A DNA stretch of 64,000 bases from NCBI RefSeq assembly GCF_000621325.1, contig NZ_JHYQ01000025.1:1-64000 (forward strand). The letters are read 5' to 3'. Source of the stretch: Thiothrix lacustris DSM 21227 (GTDB taxonomy: Bacteria > Pseudomonadota > Gammaproteobacteria > Thiotrichales > Thiotrichaceae). How positions within the stretch are numbered: the first letter of the stretch is position 1; every line of letters starts with the position of its first letter. The notes under the pieces are model-generated. The model was given only the letters and a program-made list of their open reading frames with translations. It searched no databases and was not told where the DNA came from. Below, piece by piece: positions 1-7,880 of this stretch. The translations under genes were made by a program, and so were the position numbers.

Positions 1-1
1 T

Positions 2-271
2 GATCGGTTTTTTGCCTCCAGCAAAACCTGTTCTGCTTCTGGCTGTGGGCATAAAGTGGACAATCTGCCGCTGTCGATACGTCAATGGACTTGCCCTGTT
101 TGCGGTGCAGTCCATGACCGTGACGTAAACGCCGCCAAGAATTTGCAAGAATACGCCGTGAGTTACACGGTGTCTGCCTGTGGAGGGGAAGGCGCTGGCT
201 CTCGGTGTAAGCCGAAAGCGAAACCAGCCCCCGTGAAGCAGGGATTCAACACCATGACTACTTTTAGCTAG
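2..271 (+). CDS. tnpB: TnpB-type transposon nuclease, C-terminal end (partial at window edge)
   Basis: The reading frame is open from the window edge, so only the last 89 or so residues are present. It shows the C-terminal zinc ribbon and the last RuvC motif of IS200/IS605 TnpB: two cysteine pairs around a 'LPLSIRQWTCPVCG' core, then 'HDRDVNAAKNL', whose second Asp is the RuvC-III residue. The tail rich in Gly, Lys and Pro is typical of the family. TnpB is an RNA-guided DNA endonuclease associated with IS200/IS605 elements. One oddity is that the first cysteine pair reads C-S-A-S-G-C (Cx4C) rather than the usual Cx2C, which could be a small insertion. No TnpA is visible, and whether the full gene is intact lies outside the window. 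Confidence 0.85.
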   Translation, partial: DRFFASSKTCSASGCGHKVDNLPLSIRQWTCPVCGAVHDRDVNAAKNLQEYAVSYTVSACGGEGAGSRCKPKAKPAPVKQGFNTMTTFS

Positions 272-1006
272 CTATAGGTATATTTGGGTAGGTTTGAAAT
301 AACGGGCAGTGCCAAACAAGGAGTAAACGTAGCCTGTGCGTATCCGTTCCAGCCCTTGCCAGAGGCGTTTATCCACCAGTGCTACCCATGCGGGGACGAA
401 GTGCTTGCCGTAAAAATCGAAAAAGCCGTTCGAGCCGCGTAAGTGCATTTCGATGACTTTACCGCCGATCATTTCTACATTGCATAGGCCAGTGTAGCCG
501 GGGAGTTGGGTGTGGATAATGTCGCTAATCGTGGGTTCTAGATGCGGCAAGTCTACGCCGATATGCCAATATATCGGGCGTTGCTGGTCTTTTTCGGCAG
601 CACCTTGGGTATGCGCAAACCATAGCGCCTTGCCTGCCAAGACCAAGCAATCGGTGCTGGTGTGGTCGCCTACTAAATATTCACCCCAGAAACAGCCGGG
701 GGCGCACTGAGTCTGTCCCATTGATAAATTACCTGCGGTGGTGGCTTGCGCATCCAGCGACATACCGAGCAAGTTGGTCATGGGTTTGACGAATAGTGGC
801 GTGGCGGCGTTTATTCCCATGCTGAGTGGATCAATGCCACACGGTGCAGCCAGCAAGCCTTGGGCGAGTGCCAGTTGCAATTTGTCGTAAACGTGGCGAT
901 GTTGGGGGTTAAGCCGCCACGCATGGGTATCATTAACGCCAATATCATGCAGCGGTTCCGGCTGAAACAGGTGGTGGCGGTGGGGTAAAACGCCGTGGAA
1001 GGGCAT
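272..1006 (-). CDS. ATP-grasp-like hypothetical protein
   Basis: A 244-residue protein of unknown function, convergent with tnpB; the stop codons abut. Several segments look like the second half of an ATP-grasp fold: a 'VKPMTNLLGMS' strand near residue 73 with the Val-Lys-Pro nucleotide-binding signature, 'WGEYLVGDHTSTD' near residue 107, and a Glu/Asn-rich 'NVEMIGGKVIEMHLRGSN' segment near residue 176 that would hold the metal-binding Glu. It is shorter than a full ATP-grasp enzyme, and no partner enzyme lies beside it. The ATP-grasp assignment rests on motif resemblance only, and the substrate is unknown. Confidence 0.6.
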   Translation of the reverse strand: MPFHGVLPHRHHLFQPEPLHDIGVNDTHAWRLNPQHRHVYDKLQLALAQGLLAAPCGIDPLSMGINAATPLFVKPMTNLLGMSLDAQATTAGNLSMGQTQCAPGCFWGEYLVGDHTSTDCLVLAGKALWFAHTQGAAEKDQQRPIYWHIGVDLPHLEPTISDIIHTQLPGYTGLCNVEMIGGKVIEMHLRGSNGFFDFYGKHFVPAWVALVDKRLWQGLERIRTGYVYSLFGTARYFKPTQIYL

Positions 1007-1155
1007 CGGGTATCCTTGTCATAGTCTGTGTCCCTGCTTTGTAATACGTTTTGCAGCGGATAGCAGATGGTCGTCATGATTGTGGGGTTATGTTGGCGGA
1101 TTTCGGTGGTACGCATTATTTTGAAATTTCTGGCTATTTTTGGTAGAATTGTGGC

Positions 1156-1161
1156 TATAAT
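1156..1161 (+). promoter_or_regulatory. Candidate -10 element of the toxin-antitoxin operon
   Basis: A perfect TATAAT lies 22 bases upstream of the antitoxin start, in an AT-rich stretch. No good -35 hexamer is visible at 16-18 bases, so activity would depend on other contacts. Type II antitoxins usually repress their own promoter, so an operator is expected here, but no clear palindrome was identified. Confidence 0.35.
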
Positions 1162-1183
1162 TTATCGGTAATGAGGTGTTTCC

Positions 1184-1471
1184 ATGTCAGAAGCAGCGAT
1201 TTCCACGCTTAAAAACCATTTGCCCGAATGGGTGCATTTAGCTGAAACGGGGCAAGATATTCAGATTACCCGCCACGGTAAGCCTGTTGCCGTGATGATT
1301 TCCTTGGAAAAATACCAACGCGCCTTCACGGGAGGGGCAAGTATTATTAGTGCTTTCCGGCGCTGGCGTGAACAGTATCCTGATGCGCAAGGTTTTACGG
1401 ATGCTGAGCAGGCGCAAATGCATCAACGTACCCGTGAACCCTACCCTGAAACGGCTGCGGTTTGGGATTGA
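1184..1471 (+). CDS. Phd/YefM-family antitoxin
   Basis: A 95-residue antitoxin of the prevent-host-death family. The N-terminal half carries the DNA-binding signature: an 'ISTLKNHLPEWVHLAETGQDIQIT' type helix-strand region and 'RHGKPVAVMISLEKYQR', where the 'GKPVAVMIS' strand is the best conserved part of Phd/YefM. The C-terminal half, rich in Trp, Arg and Glu, should wrap the toxin. A GAGGTG ribosome binding site precedes the ATG. The stop codon lies 8 bases before the toxin ATG, a typical antitoxin-first operon. The family represses its own operon and neutralises the cognate toxin. Confidence 0.88.
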   Translation: MSEAAISTLKNHLPEWVHLAETGQDIQITRHGKPVAVMISLEKYQRAFTGGASIISAFRRWREQYPDAQGFTDAEQAQMHQRTREPYPETAAVWD

Positions 1472-1479
1472 GGTTTGCT

Positions 1480-1899
1480 ATGCGCTACTTATTGGATACC
1501 AACGTTATTTCTGAGCAAACCAAGCCACTGCCGAATGTTGGCGTCATCCGTCGTTGGGAGTTAGATAGCATTTTTGCGTGTACTTCCGCCACCGTCTGGC
1601 ATGAACTCTGGCACGGCATACATTTGCTGGATGAGGGCAAACGTAAACAAGGCTTGGTAGGCGCATTGGAGATTTTAAAAACGAGCGGTTTACCCATCCT
1701 CCCGTTCTGTGAGCAAGCGGCTGAATGGTTAGCGTTGGAACGTGTCCGCCTCAAGCGTCTAGGATTAACACCACCAAAATACGACAGCGAAATTGCTGCC
1801 GTAGCGGTGGTGAATAACCTGATTCTGGTGACGCGCAATGTGGATGATTTTGTGATGTTCAACGGCTTGCGGGTAGAAAATTGGTTTGATGTTTTGTAG
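1480..1899 (+). CDS. vapC: VapC-like PIN-domain toxin
   Basis: A 139-residue PIN-domain ribonuclease. The acidic metal-binding residues are visible: D6 in 'LLDTNVISE', E42 in 'WHELWHG', D102 in 'KYDSEIAAVAV' and D122/D123 in 'TRNVDDF'. The family cleaves RNA, often tRNA, when the antitoxin is degraded. The ATG at 1480 is preferred over an in-frame TTG at 1462, because the latter would overlap the antitoxin gene and add residues before the first beta strand. All catalytic positions are present, so the toxin looks intact. It forms an operon with the antitoxin just upstream. Confidence 0.88.
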   Translation: MRYLLDTNVISEQTKPLPNVGVIRRWELDSIFACTSATVWHELWHGIHLLDEGKRKQGLVGALEILKTSGLPILPFCEQAAEWLALERVRLKRLGLTPPKYDSEIAAVAVVNNLILVTRNVDDFVMFNGLRVENWFDVL

Positions 1900-1901
1900 A
1901 T

Positions 1902-1924
1902 TATCTGGAGTTGAAGTCCAGATA
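1902..1924 (+). terminator. Hairpin after the toxin gene
   Basis: An 8-base-pair perfect stem (TATCTGGA / TCCAGATA) with a 7-base loop starts 2 bases after the toxin stop codon. No T-run follows, so it is a weak terminator at best, or an mRNA 3'-end stabiliser. Confidence 0.4.
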
Positions 1925-1947
1925 GTCATTACATATTATCTAATGCC

Positions 1948-2688
1948 ATGATTATACGCGATATTACCAATGAATTTCTGACGCAATTGCGTGAATACCC
2001 GATTTTGCGCTCGATGACCCTAAGGCATTTTTGAAACGCTATACGGGGAACGTCATTTTTGACGAAGTGCAGCGCGTGCCGCACTTGTTGATCAGAGCGG
2101 TCGCCAAGGGCAGTTCGTGTTGACGGGTTCGCATCGGCTTGAATTACGGGCAGCGATTACACAGTCGCTGGTAGGGCGGACAGGTATTCTGCATTTAAAC
2201 GTATGTGGAACGCGATGTTCGTCAGCTCATCAACCTTAAAGATGCCAATTTGTTTGAGAAGTTTATCAAATTGCTGGCAGGGCGAGTGGGGCAGATTATC
2301 AATTACCAATCGCTGGCGAGTGATGTCGGAGTCGATAGCAAGACGGTCAAGCAGTGGTTGTCCGCTCATGGGGAGCCTGTTTGAAAATTTGGTGGTATTG
2401 GAGGCATTGAAGGCGCGTTATAACCAAGGTTTGACGGCAAACCTGTATTTTTTCCGCGATTATCAGGGCAATGAAATCGACTTGCTGTTCAAAGCGGGTA
2501 GCCAGTTGACGGGCGTGGAAATCAAGGCGGCAGCAACGTGGAACAGCAGTTTCAAGAAGGGTTTACAGCGCTTTTCAGACACGAATGCAGCATTGACGCG
2601 CCGCTATGTGGTGTATAGCGGCGAACGTATGGCGTTTAGTGATGGGGCTGCGGCGTTGCCCTACACGGCGGTCGCAGAAATTTTTTAA
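1948..2688 (+). pseudogene. Decayed DUF4143/AAA ATPase gene
   Basis: Fragments of one ATP-binding protein family (AAA domain plus DUF4143) appear in order but in changing frames. They are an N-terminal start at 1948 that runs into a stop, 'DDPKAFLKRYTGNVIFDEVQRVP' with the Walker B acidic pair, 'GQFVLTGSHRLELRAAITQSLVGRTGIL', 'VERDVRQLINLKDANLFEKFIK', and a C-terminal 'GSLFENLVVLEALKARYNQG' to 'VEIKAAATWN' nuclease-like region. The Walker A loop is missing, and several internal deletions and frameshifts separate the blocks. The family is often found with toxin-antitoxin and mobile genes, as here. The longest surviving frame starts near 2203 but cannot make a working ATPase. Confidence 0.8.
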
Positions 2689-4796
2689 CCTTCCGCCACC
2701 TTGCGCACCTCGCACAACAACGACTTAAACGGCGGAAATCCACTAATCGGGTCAAGGTGTTGATCGTCGGTCAGCTCATTCACATTCGCCTCATTCCAGC
2801 CGTGGAAGCAATGCGCCACGCCCGGTTTCATAATGTCGGTCACATCGGCGCGAAATTGCACCATCCCCCGCGCGGAACGTACTTCCACTGCATCGCCCGT
2901 GCTTATGCCGCGTGCTGCGGCATCATCCGGGTGAAGCTGTACCCGTGGATGCGGGTCATACGCCAGCATCGCCGCGACATTGTGCTGCTGCGAATGGGTG
3001 AAAAACTTTTGTCGCCCACCAGACGTCAGCACTAACGGATAATCCGCCAGCAATTCTGGGGTCGACAGCGGGCTTTCCATCGGTTCGCGATACGTCGGCA
3101 AGCCATCGTAACCGTGCGCTTTCAACTCCACCGAATCGAATTCGATTTTGCCGGTCGCGGTGCGGAAGCCGTTGATACGCCATTGGCGGTCAGCATCCAA
3201 AAAGCCCATGTCCACCAACTCCTCGATGACCGGGCTGTAAACGGTCACACCCGCCGGGTTTTCCCATGCTTCTTTACGGATGTCGTCGGGCAAGCCTTCG
3301 GCCATTTCTTCCCACGACGCGGCGAGATTGCCGTGCCAAAACTGTTCAGCCATGCCGAGTTTGACGCCGAGTTCGAGGAAGATTTGTCCGTCCGGTTTGG
3401 CTTCACCGCGTGGCGGCAGGGCTTGGTGGCGGTATTTGACTTCCCCTTGATACGCGCAGCCGGGGTAAGCAATCAGCGCAGTGCGTTCCAGACTGGTGGC
3501 GGCAGGCAGCACAATATCGGCTTGCAAGGTGGCCGGGTTGTGGAAAAAATCGGAGACGGCGAAAAAGTCGAGTGCGCCGAGTGCCTGTTCCATGCGTTTG
3601 GAGTTTGCCCACATCGCGGTATTAATGCCCATTGCCAGCAAGGTTTTGAGCGGCTGCGGCTTGCCTTCGAGGATGCAATCCGGCATCAACATGCTTTGCG
3701 CGGCAGGCCAGTATTTCGTCCAGATCGGGAATACTTCGTCTCCAATGCGCGGCGGCAGTTCGTTTTTGCACACGTCGAACAGCTCAATTGGCTTGGGCAA
3801 TACTTTGTCGTTGAAGAAGCGGTTGCCGCCCTCCCGGTCGATATTACCCGTGACCGCCGACAGCAAAATCATCGCGCGGTGGTTCTGGAAACCGTTGCTG
3901 TGTTGCACGGTGGAGGTGGGCGACATGGCAATTTGCGCCGGGTTGGTGGTGGCAAACAGTTCAACCGCTGCACACAAATCCGCCTCACTAATCCCACAAA
4001 TCGCCGCAACCCGTTCCGGCGGGAATGCTTGAATATAATCACGGAAAGCATCCAGCCCATTCGCCCATTCATCCAAAAACGCCTGATCTTGCCAGCCGTT
4101 TTTGAAGATCAGGTGGTGGAAACCGAGCGCGAGTGCGCCATCCGTGCCGGGGCGGATTTGCAAGTGAATGTCGGCCAGTTCAGCGGTTTCGGTGCGGCGC
4201 GGGTCGACCACGATCATCTTGCGGCCTTTTTTGCGGCTGGCAAGGTGGTGGTTTTCAAACGGTGGAATCGAGCCAGAAGCGTTGGTTGACCACACCAGCA
4301 CACAACGGGTTTTGGGCGATTCAACCGTGGAGGTGGTTTTGAGCTTGTAACCGTAAGTGAGTTTTTCCGCCACCATCGTTGCCGAAAAACAGCAGCCGGA
4401 TTCGGTGAGGTAATTGGGGCTGCCGAAAGCGTGCGCGAGGCGCTGCAATTGCGGGCGGGCTTCCTTGGTGTATCCGGCGAAGAAACCGACAGCGGGTGCG
4501 CCGTGTGCGGCTTTGGTTTGCTGCAAGCGGGCGGCGATGGTGTCGAGCGCTTCCTCCCAACTGATGCGCTCAAATTCGCCTGAGCCTTTCGCACCGACCC
4601 GTTTCAGCGGGTAGAGCAGGCGGTCGGGGTGGTATTGGCGTTCCAGTTGTAGCTGTCCGCGTGGACAGTTGGGTAAGCCTTCCACCTTGATGGCGCGTCC
4701 GCTCGCGTCGATGGTGACATCGAACAGGCAATTGGCATCGCATTCGTAGCAAGTGGTGCTTTTAACAAGCGTATCAGTGTGGGCAACAGCAGTCAT
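2685..4796 (-). CDS. Molybdopterin-dependent oxidoreductase (DMSO reductase superfamily)
   Basis: A 703-residue molybdo- or tungsto-enzyme catalytic subunit. An N-terminal [4Fe-4S] site is seen at C16, C19, C23 and C44, followed by 'SGCCFSATM', where C135 or C136 may ligate the metal. 'LVWSTNASGS' and 'KMIVVDPRRTETAELADIHLQIRPGTDGALALG' are cofactor-binding segments, and the C-terminal molydopterin dinucleotide-binding domain begins near residue 590 ('PLVLTSGGRQKFFTHSQQHN'). There is no Tat signal, so the enzyme is probably cytoplasmic. No electron-transfer or membrane subunit gene is adjacent. Formate dehydrogenase-like, nitrate reductase-like and acetylene hydratase-like proteins share this layout, so the substrate cannot be named. 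Confidence 0.82.
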   Translation of the reverse strand: MTAVAHTDTLVKSTTCYECDANCLFDVTIDASGRAIKVEGLPNCPRGQLQLERQYHPDRLLYPLKRVGAKGSGEFERISWEEALDTIAARLQQTKAAHGAPAVGFFAGYTKEARPQLQRLAHAFGSPNYLTESGCCFSATMVAEKLTYGYKLKTTSTVESPKTRCVLVWSTNASGSIPPFENHHLASRKKGRKMIVVDPRRTETAELADIHLQIRPGTDGALALGFHHLIFKNGWQDQAFLDEWANGLDAFRDYIQAFPPERVAAICGISEADLCAAVELFATTNPAQIAMSPTSTVQHSNGFQNHRAMILLSAVTGNIDREGGNRFFNDKVLPKPIELFDVCKNELPPRIGDEVFPIWTKYWPAAQSMLMPDCILEGKPQPLKTLLAMGINTAMWANSKRMEQALGALDFFAVSDFFHNPATLQADIVLPAATSLERTALIAYPGCAYQGEVKYRHQALPPRGEAKPDGQIFLELGVKLGMAEQFWHGNLAASWEEMAEGLPDDIRKEAWENPAGVTVYSPVIEELVDMGFLDADRQWRINGFRTATGKIEFDSVELKAHGYDGLPTYREPMESPLSTPELLADYPLVLTSGGRQKFFTHSQQHNVAAMLAYDPHPRVQLHPDDAAARGISTGDAVEVRSARGMVQFRADVTDIMKPGVAHCFHGWNEANVNELTDDQHLDPISGFPPFKSLLCEVRKVAEG

Positions 4797-4899
4797 GGAT
4801 ACTCTCAGGGTAGTCTAATCGCGCGAGTGTAGCTCAGCTTGTGCAATGTCATAATCTCCTACAAGACTACTGGGGGAAATAGGCGTAATATTCCCAACC

Positions 4900-5868
4900 A
4901 TGAAAGAACGCATCCAAAAACTCCTCTCCCGCGCTGGTTATGGCTCACGCCGTGAAATCGAGCGCATGGTCAATGCTGGCGAAATTCTGGTGAACGGTAA
5001 TCGTGCCGAATCCGGGCAGGCGATTGACGAAAACGATCAAGTCACCTTGCGCGGTCAGCGCCTGCACTTGAGTTCGCGCATCCATGCCACCCATAAAGTG
5101 CTGATGTACCACAAGCCTGCGGGCGAAATGTGTACCCTCAGTGACCCGGAAGGCCGCCCCACGGTGTTTGATAACTTGCCGAAAATCCGCGCCGGGCGCT
5201 GGATCATGATCGGGCGTCTCGACATCAATACCGATGGCTTGCTGCTGTTCACCACCGACGGTGAGCTGGCCAACAAACTGATGCATCCTTCCTCGGAAAT
5301 TGAGCGCGAATACGCTTGCCGGGTCATGGGTCAGGTTGACAATGAAATGCTGATCCGCTTGCAGGAAGGCGTGGAGTTGGAAGACGGCAAAGCCAATTTC
5401 ATCCGCATCAAGGATGCTGGCGGCGAAGGCTTAAACCATTGGTATCACGTGGTGCTGGCAGAAGGCCGCAACCGCGAAGTGCGCCGTTTGTGGGAATCGC
5501 AAGGCGTGAAAATCAGTCGCCTGATTCGGGTACGTTACGGCAACCTGATGCTGCCACGTTACTTACGCAGCGGGCATTATAAAGAGCTGGAAGTGCGCGA
5601 ATTACGCAAGCTCTACGGTTTGGTCGATATGCAGTTTGAAGATGGTTCTGATTTCAATGCAGAGCGCCCAGAACGTTCCTCGCGCCCATCACGCTCATCC
5701 GGCGGGCCAAGACCGGGAGCTGCGGCGAAACCGGCTGAATCTGGTCGTCGTGGCGTGATTGGCGGAAGCCATCCTTCCTCACGGCGAGCGAGTTTGGCGC
5801 GTCCAGCCAGCCCTGCGGGTGCGGGTGGTGGTAAACGTCCACCCTCACCCCGTGGTCGCTCACGCTAG
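4900..5868 (+). CDS. rluB: 23S rRNA pseudouridine(2605) synthase RluB
   Basis: A 322-residue RsuA/RluB/E/F family enzyme that converts a uridine of 23S rRNA to pseudouridine. Residues 1-60 form an S4 RNA-binding domain ('RIQKLLSRAGYGSRREIERM'). The catalytic domain has 'GRLDINTDGLLLFTTDGELAN' with the catalytic Asp at D108, and 'EGRNREVRRLWESQG' near residue 188. From about residue 250 the protein ends in a Ser/Arg/Pro/Gly-rich basic tail, common in RluB and probably disordered. The gene is divergent from the molybdoenzyme gene across a 103-base gap that must hold both promoters. Confidence 0.93.
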   Translation: MKERIQKLLSRAGYGSRREIERMVNAGEILVNGNRAESGQAIDENDQVTLRGQRLHLSSRIHATHKVLMYHKPAGEMCTLSDPEGRPTVFDNLPKIRAGRWIMIGRLDINTDGLLLFTTDGELANKLMHPSSEIEREYACRVMGQVDNEMLIRLQEGVELEDGKANFIRIKDAGGEGLNHWYHVVLAEGRNREVRRLWESQGVKISRLIRVRYGNLMLPRYLRSGHYKELEVRELRKLYGLVDMQFEDGSDFNAERPERSSRPSRSSGGPRPGAAAKPAESGRRGVIGGSHPSSRRASLARPASPAGAGGGKRPPSPRGRSR

Positions 5869-5878
5869 TCCTGCACCA

Positions 5879-6382
5879 TTACGCGGCTGAGCCGATTTGC
5901 GCCAGATACCCTGCTGGGCGGATGGCGACTACACACACAACCTTGGTGCATAGCCGCCCTTGGTTGTCGTATAAGCCATATTCAAAGCTCGGTGTGCTAC
6001 GCCCACGCCTTTCCAGTTCTGCCCGAATAGCGACTTCGGTGTCGGGCGGAAAATCAAAGCGCAATTCCATATCGGTAATGCCGGGGCGCACGAAATCCAC
6101 ACTCAAATGCCGCGTCCATACGTGATAATCGGGGAAGACTTTCGAGCAGGCCAGCGGTGCAATCGGGTCAGCCAACGATGCTTGAAAGCCACCAAACATG
6201 CTGCCGCCCATATTGCGCGAAATCCACGTCAGCGGTAGGCGAATGCGGATGTGTCGCCAGTCATTGTCCAGCTTCAACACCTTGATGCGCATCATCCACC
6301 AGGGTGGGTAGAGTTCCAGCCGCCGACTATCCGGCAGAAAAGCCAGCCAGCGCCGCGAGAATTTAACGACGTTGAAAGCCAT
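5879..6382 (-). CDS. DUF4442 hotdog-fold protein
   Basis: A 167-residue protein of the DUF4442 family, which belongs to the hotdog/thioesterase clan. Visible family features are the Trp-rich N-terminal 'WLAFLPDSRRLELYPPWWMMRIKV', 'RIRLPLTWISRNMGGSMFGGFQASLADP' in the central helix region, and 'HLSVDFVRPGITDMELRF' as a late strand. The activity of the family is not settled; acyl-CoA binding or thioester hydrolysis is plausible. The gene is translationally coupled to gmk: the gmk TGA and this ATG share one base at 6382. It converges on rluB with a 10-base gap. Confidence 0.78.
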   Translation of the reverse strand: MAFNVVKFSRRWLAFLPDSRRLELYPPWWMMRIKVLKLDNDWRHIRIRLPLTWISRNMGGSMFGGFQASLADPIAPLACSKVFPDYHVWTRHLSVDFVRPGITDMELRFDFPPDTEVAIRAELERRGRSTPSFEYGLYDNQGRLCTKVVCVVAIRPAGYLAQIGSAA

Positions 6383-6999
6383 CAGCCGACCAAATCAGTC
6401 AGCAATGGCTGATGCTGTTGGATTTGCGAGGTGAGTTTCAGGCGTTCGCTCTGGAAAATGCAGGCCAGTTGCGCGAGTGCCGTCTCAAAATCGTTGTTGA
6501 TGATCAGGTAATCGTATTCGGGGTAGTGCGACATGTCAGCTTGTGCATCACGCATCCGCCGTTGGATGGTTTCAGCACTGTCTTGCCCGCGCCCGTGCAG
6601 GCGTTCGCTCAAGGCCGCAATGCTAGGGGGCAGGATGAAAATGCTGGTGACATCCGCGCGTTCGCGGACTTGCTGTGCCCCTTGCCAGTCAATTTCGAGG
6701 ATCACATCCTTGCCGGTTTCGCGTAAGGCATCCACCGACAGGCGCGAGGTGCCGTAGTAGTTATCAAACACTTGTGCGTATTCGAGGAAATTGCCATCTG
6801 CCACTTGTTGGCGGAATACGTCTACTGGGGTGAAATGGTAGTGTATGCCATCTTGTTCGCCGGGGCGCGGCTGGCGGGTGGTGTGTGAAACCGATACCGC
6901 CAGATGGTCGACGCGCTCGCGTAAAGCGTTGAGCAGACTGGATTTGCCTGCGCCGGAAGGTGCTGAAACAATGTAAAGCTGGCCTGTGCGTGTATTCAT
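6382..6999 (-). CDS. gmk: Guanylate kinase
   Basis: A 205-residue guanylate kinase, which phosphorylates GMP to GDP with ATP in the cytoplasm. The P-loop 'SAPSGAGKSS' lies at residues 12-21, followed by the GMP-binding 'SHTTRQPRPGEQDGIHYHF' and 'GNFLEYAQVFDNYYGTSR', then 'VILEIDWQGAQQVR' as the central strand and a lid with 'GRGQDSAETIQRRM'. Length matches the family. It heads a two-gene unit with the DUF4442 gene and is divergent from gloB, with 94 bases between the starts. Confidence 0.96.
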   Translation of the reverse strand: MNTRTGQLYIVSAPSGAGKSSLLNALRERVDHLAVSVSHTTRQPRPGEQDGIHYHFTPVDVFRQQVADGNFLEYAQVFDNYYGTSRLSVDALRETGKDVILEIDWQGAQQVRERADVTSIFILPPSIAALSERLHGRGQDSAETIQRRMRDAQADMSHYPEYDYLIINNDFETALAQLACIFQSERLKLTSQIQQHQPLLTDLVG

Positions 7000-7093
7000 C
7001 TGAAAATCCGCCCCGATGTGCTGGTAAATATGCGATTATAAGGCAGTGAGCATTATAGTCTAACTGCTGAAACCCTGAATAAGGTGTCTTTTT

Positions 7094-7873
7094 ATGATGC
7101 AAGTAACCCCAATACCCGCTTTTACTGATAATTACATCTGGCTGATCAGCAATGAGGCCGCCCAGCAAGCCGCGATTGTCGACCCCGGTGATGCTGCCCC
7201 GGTGCTTGAGGCGCTTCAGCGCTTGAACATGCAGCCGGTCGCCATCCTGATTACACATCATCATCGCGACCATGTGGGTGGCATTGAAAAATTGCTGCAA
7301 GCCTACCCCGGCTTACCTGTGTATGGCCCGGTGAATGAACGTATTCCGCTCGTCGATCACCCGTTGGCGGAAGGCGAGCAGCTTAATCTTGAGTCGTTGG
7401 GGCTGAGTTTCAGCGTGATGGAATTGCCGGGGCATACCGCCGGACACATTGTGTATTACGGGGAAGGTAGCTTGTTCTGTGGCGATACCCTGTTTGCCAA
7501 CGGTTGCGGGCGGGTGTTCGATGGCACACTGCATGACTTGTACCATTCGCTGCAACGCATTGCCACACTGCCAACCGACACACAGGTGTATTGCACCCAC
7601 GAATACACCGTGGACAATATCGGTTTCGCCAAATGGGTTGAGCCTGATAATGCCGCGCTGGATGTCCGCATGGAAGAGTGCTGGGCGCTGCTGGATGCAG
7701 GCTACCCAACCGTGCCGTTTGAGCTGGGGCGCGAGTTTGAAACCAATCCGTTTCTGCGTACCCACATTCCCGAAGTCATCGCCAAAGCCGAAGAAATCGC
7801 GGGGCGTGAAACCCATACCCCGGAAGACGTATTCGCGGTATTACGTATCTGGAAAGATACCGAGTACGATTAA
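7094..7873 (+). CDS. gloB: Hydroxyacylglutathione hydrolase (glyoxalase II)
   Basis: A 259-residue metallo-beta-lactamase-fold enzyme that hydrolyses S-D-lactoylglutathione to D-lactate and glutathione, the second step of methylglyoxal detoxification. The binuclear metal motif 'THHHRDH' gives H55, H57, D59 and H60; 'PGHTAGHIVYY' and 'LFCGDTLFANGCGRVFDG' supply further ligands, and 'YCTHEYT' precedes the glutathione-binding C-terminal region. An AAGGTG site 7 bases upstream favours the first of two tandem ATG codons. Confidence 0.95.
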   Translation: MMQVTPIPAFTDNYIWLISNEAAQQAAIVDPGDAAPVLEALQRLNMQPVAILITHHHRDHVGGIEKLLQAYPGLPVYGPVNERIPLVDHPLAEGEQLNLESLGLSFSVMELPGHTAGHIVYYGEGSLFCGDTLFANGCGRVFDGTLHDLYHSLQRIATLPTDTQVYCTHEYTVDNIGFAKWVEPDNAALDVRMEECWALLDAGYPTVPFELGREFETNPFLRTHIPEVIAKAEEIAGRETHTPEDVFAVLRIWKDTEYD

Positions 7874-7880
7874 AATCCGC

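Noticed and set aside
2203-2688. 161-codon open frame as an intact gene
   Set aside because: Its second half matches the DUF4143 C-terminus, but the first part is out of frame, and upstream fragments show the gene is broken.
1948-2688. Active defence ATPase
   Set aside because: The Walker A loop is missing and several frameshifts and deletions are present.
3114-4289. 391-codon open frame on the plus strand
   Set aside because: It lies antisense inside the molybdoenzyme gene and its translation has no recognisable family motifs; GC-rich genes often give such shadows.
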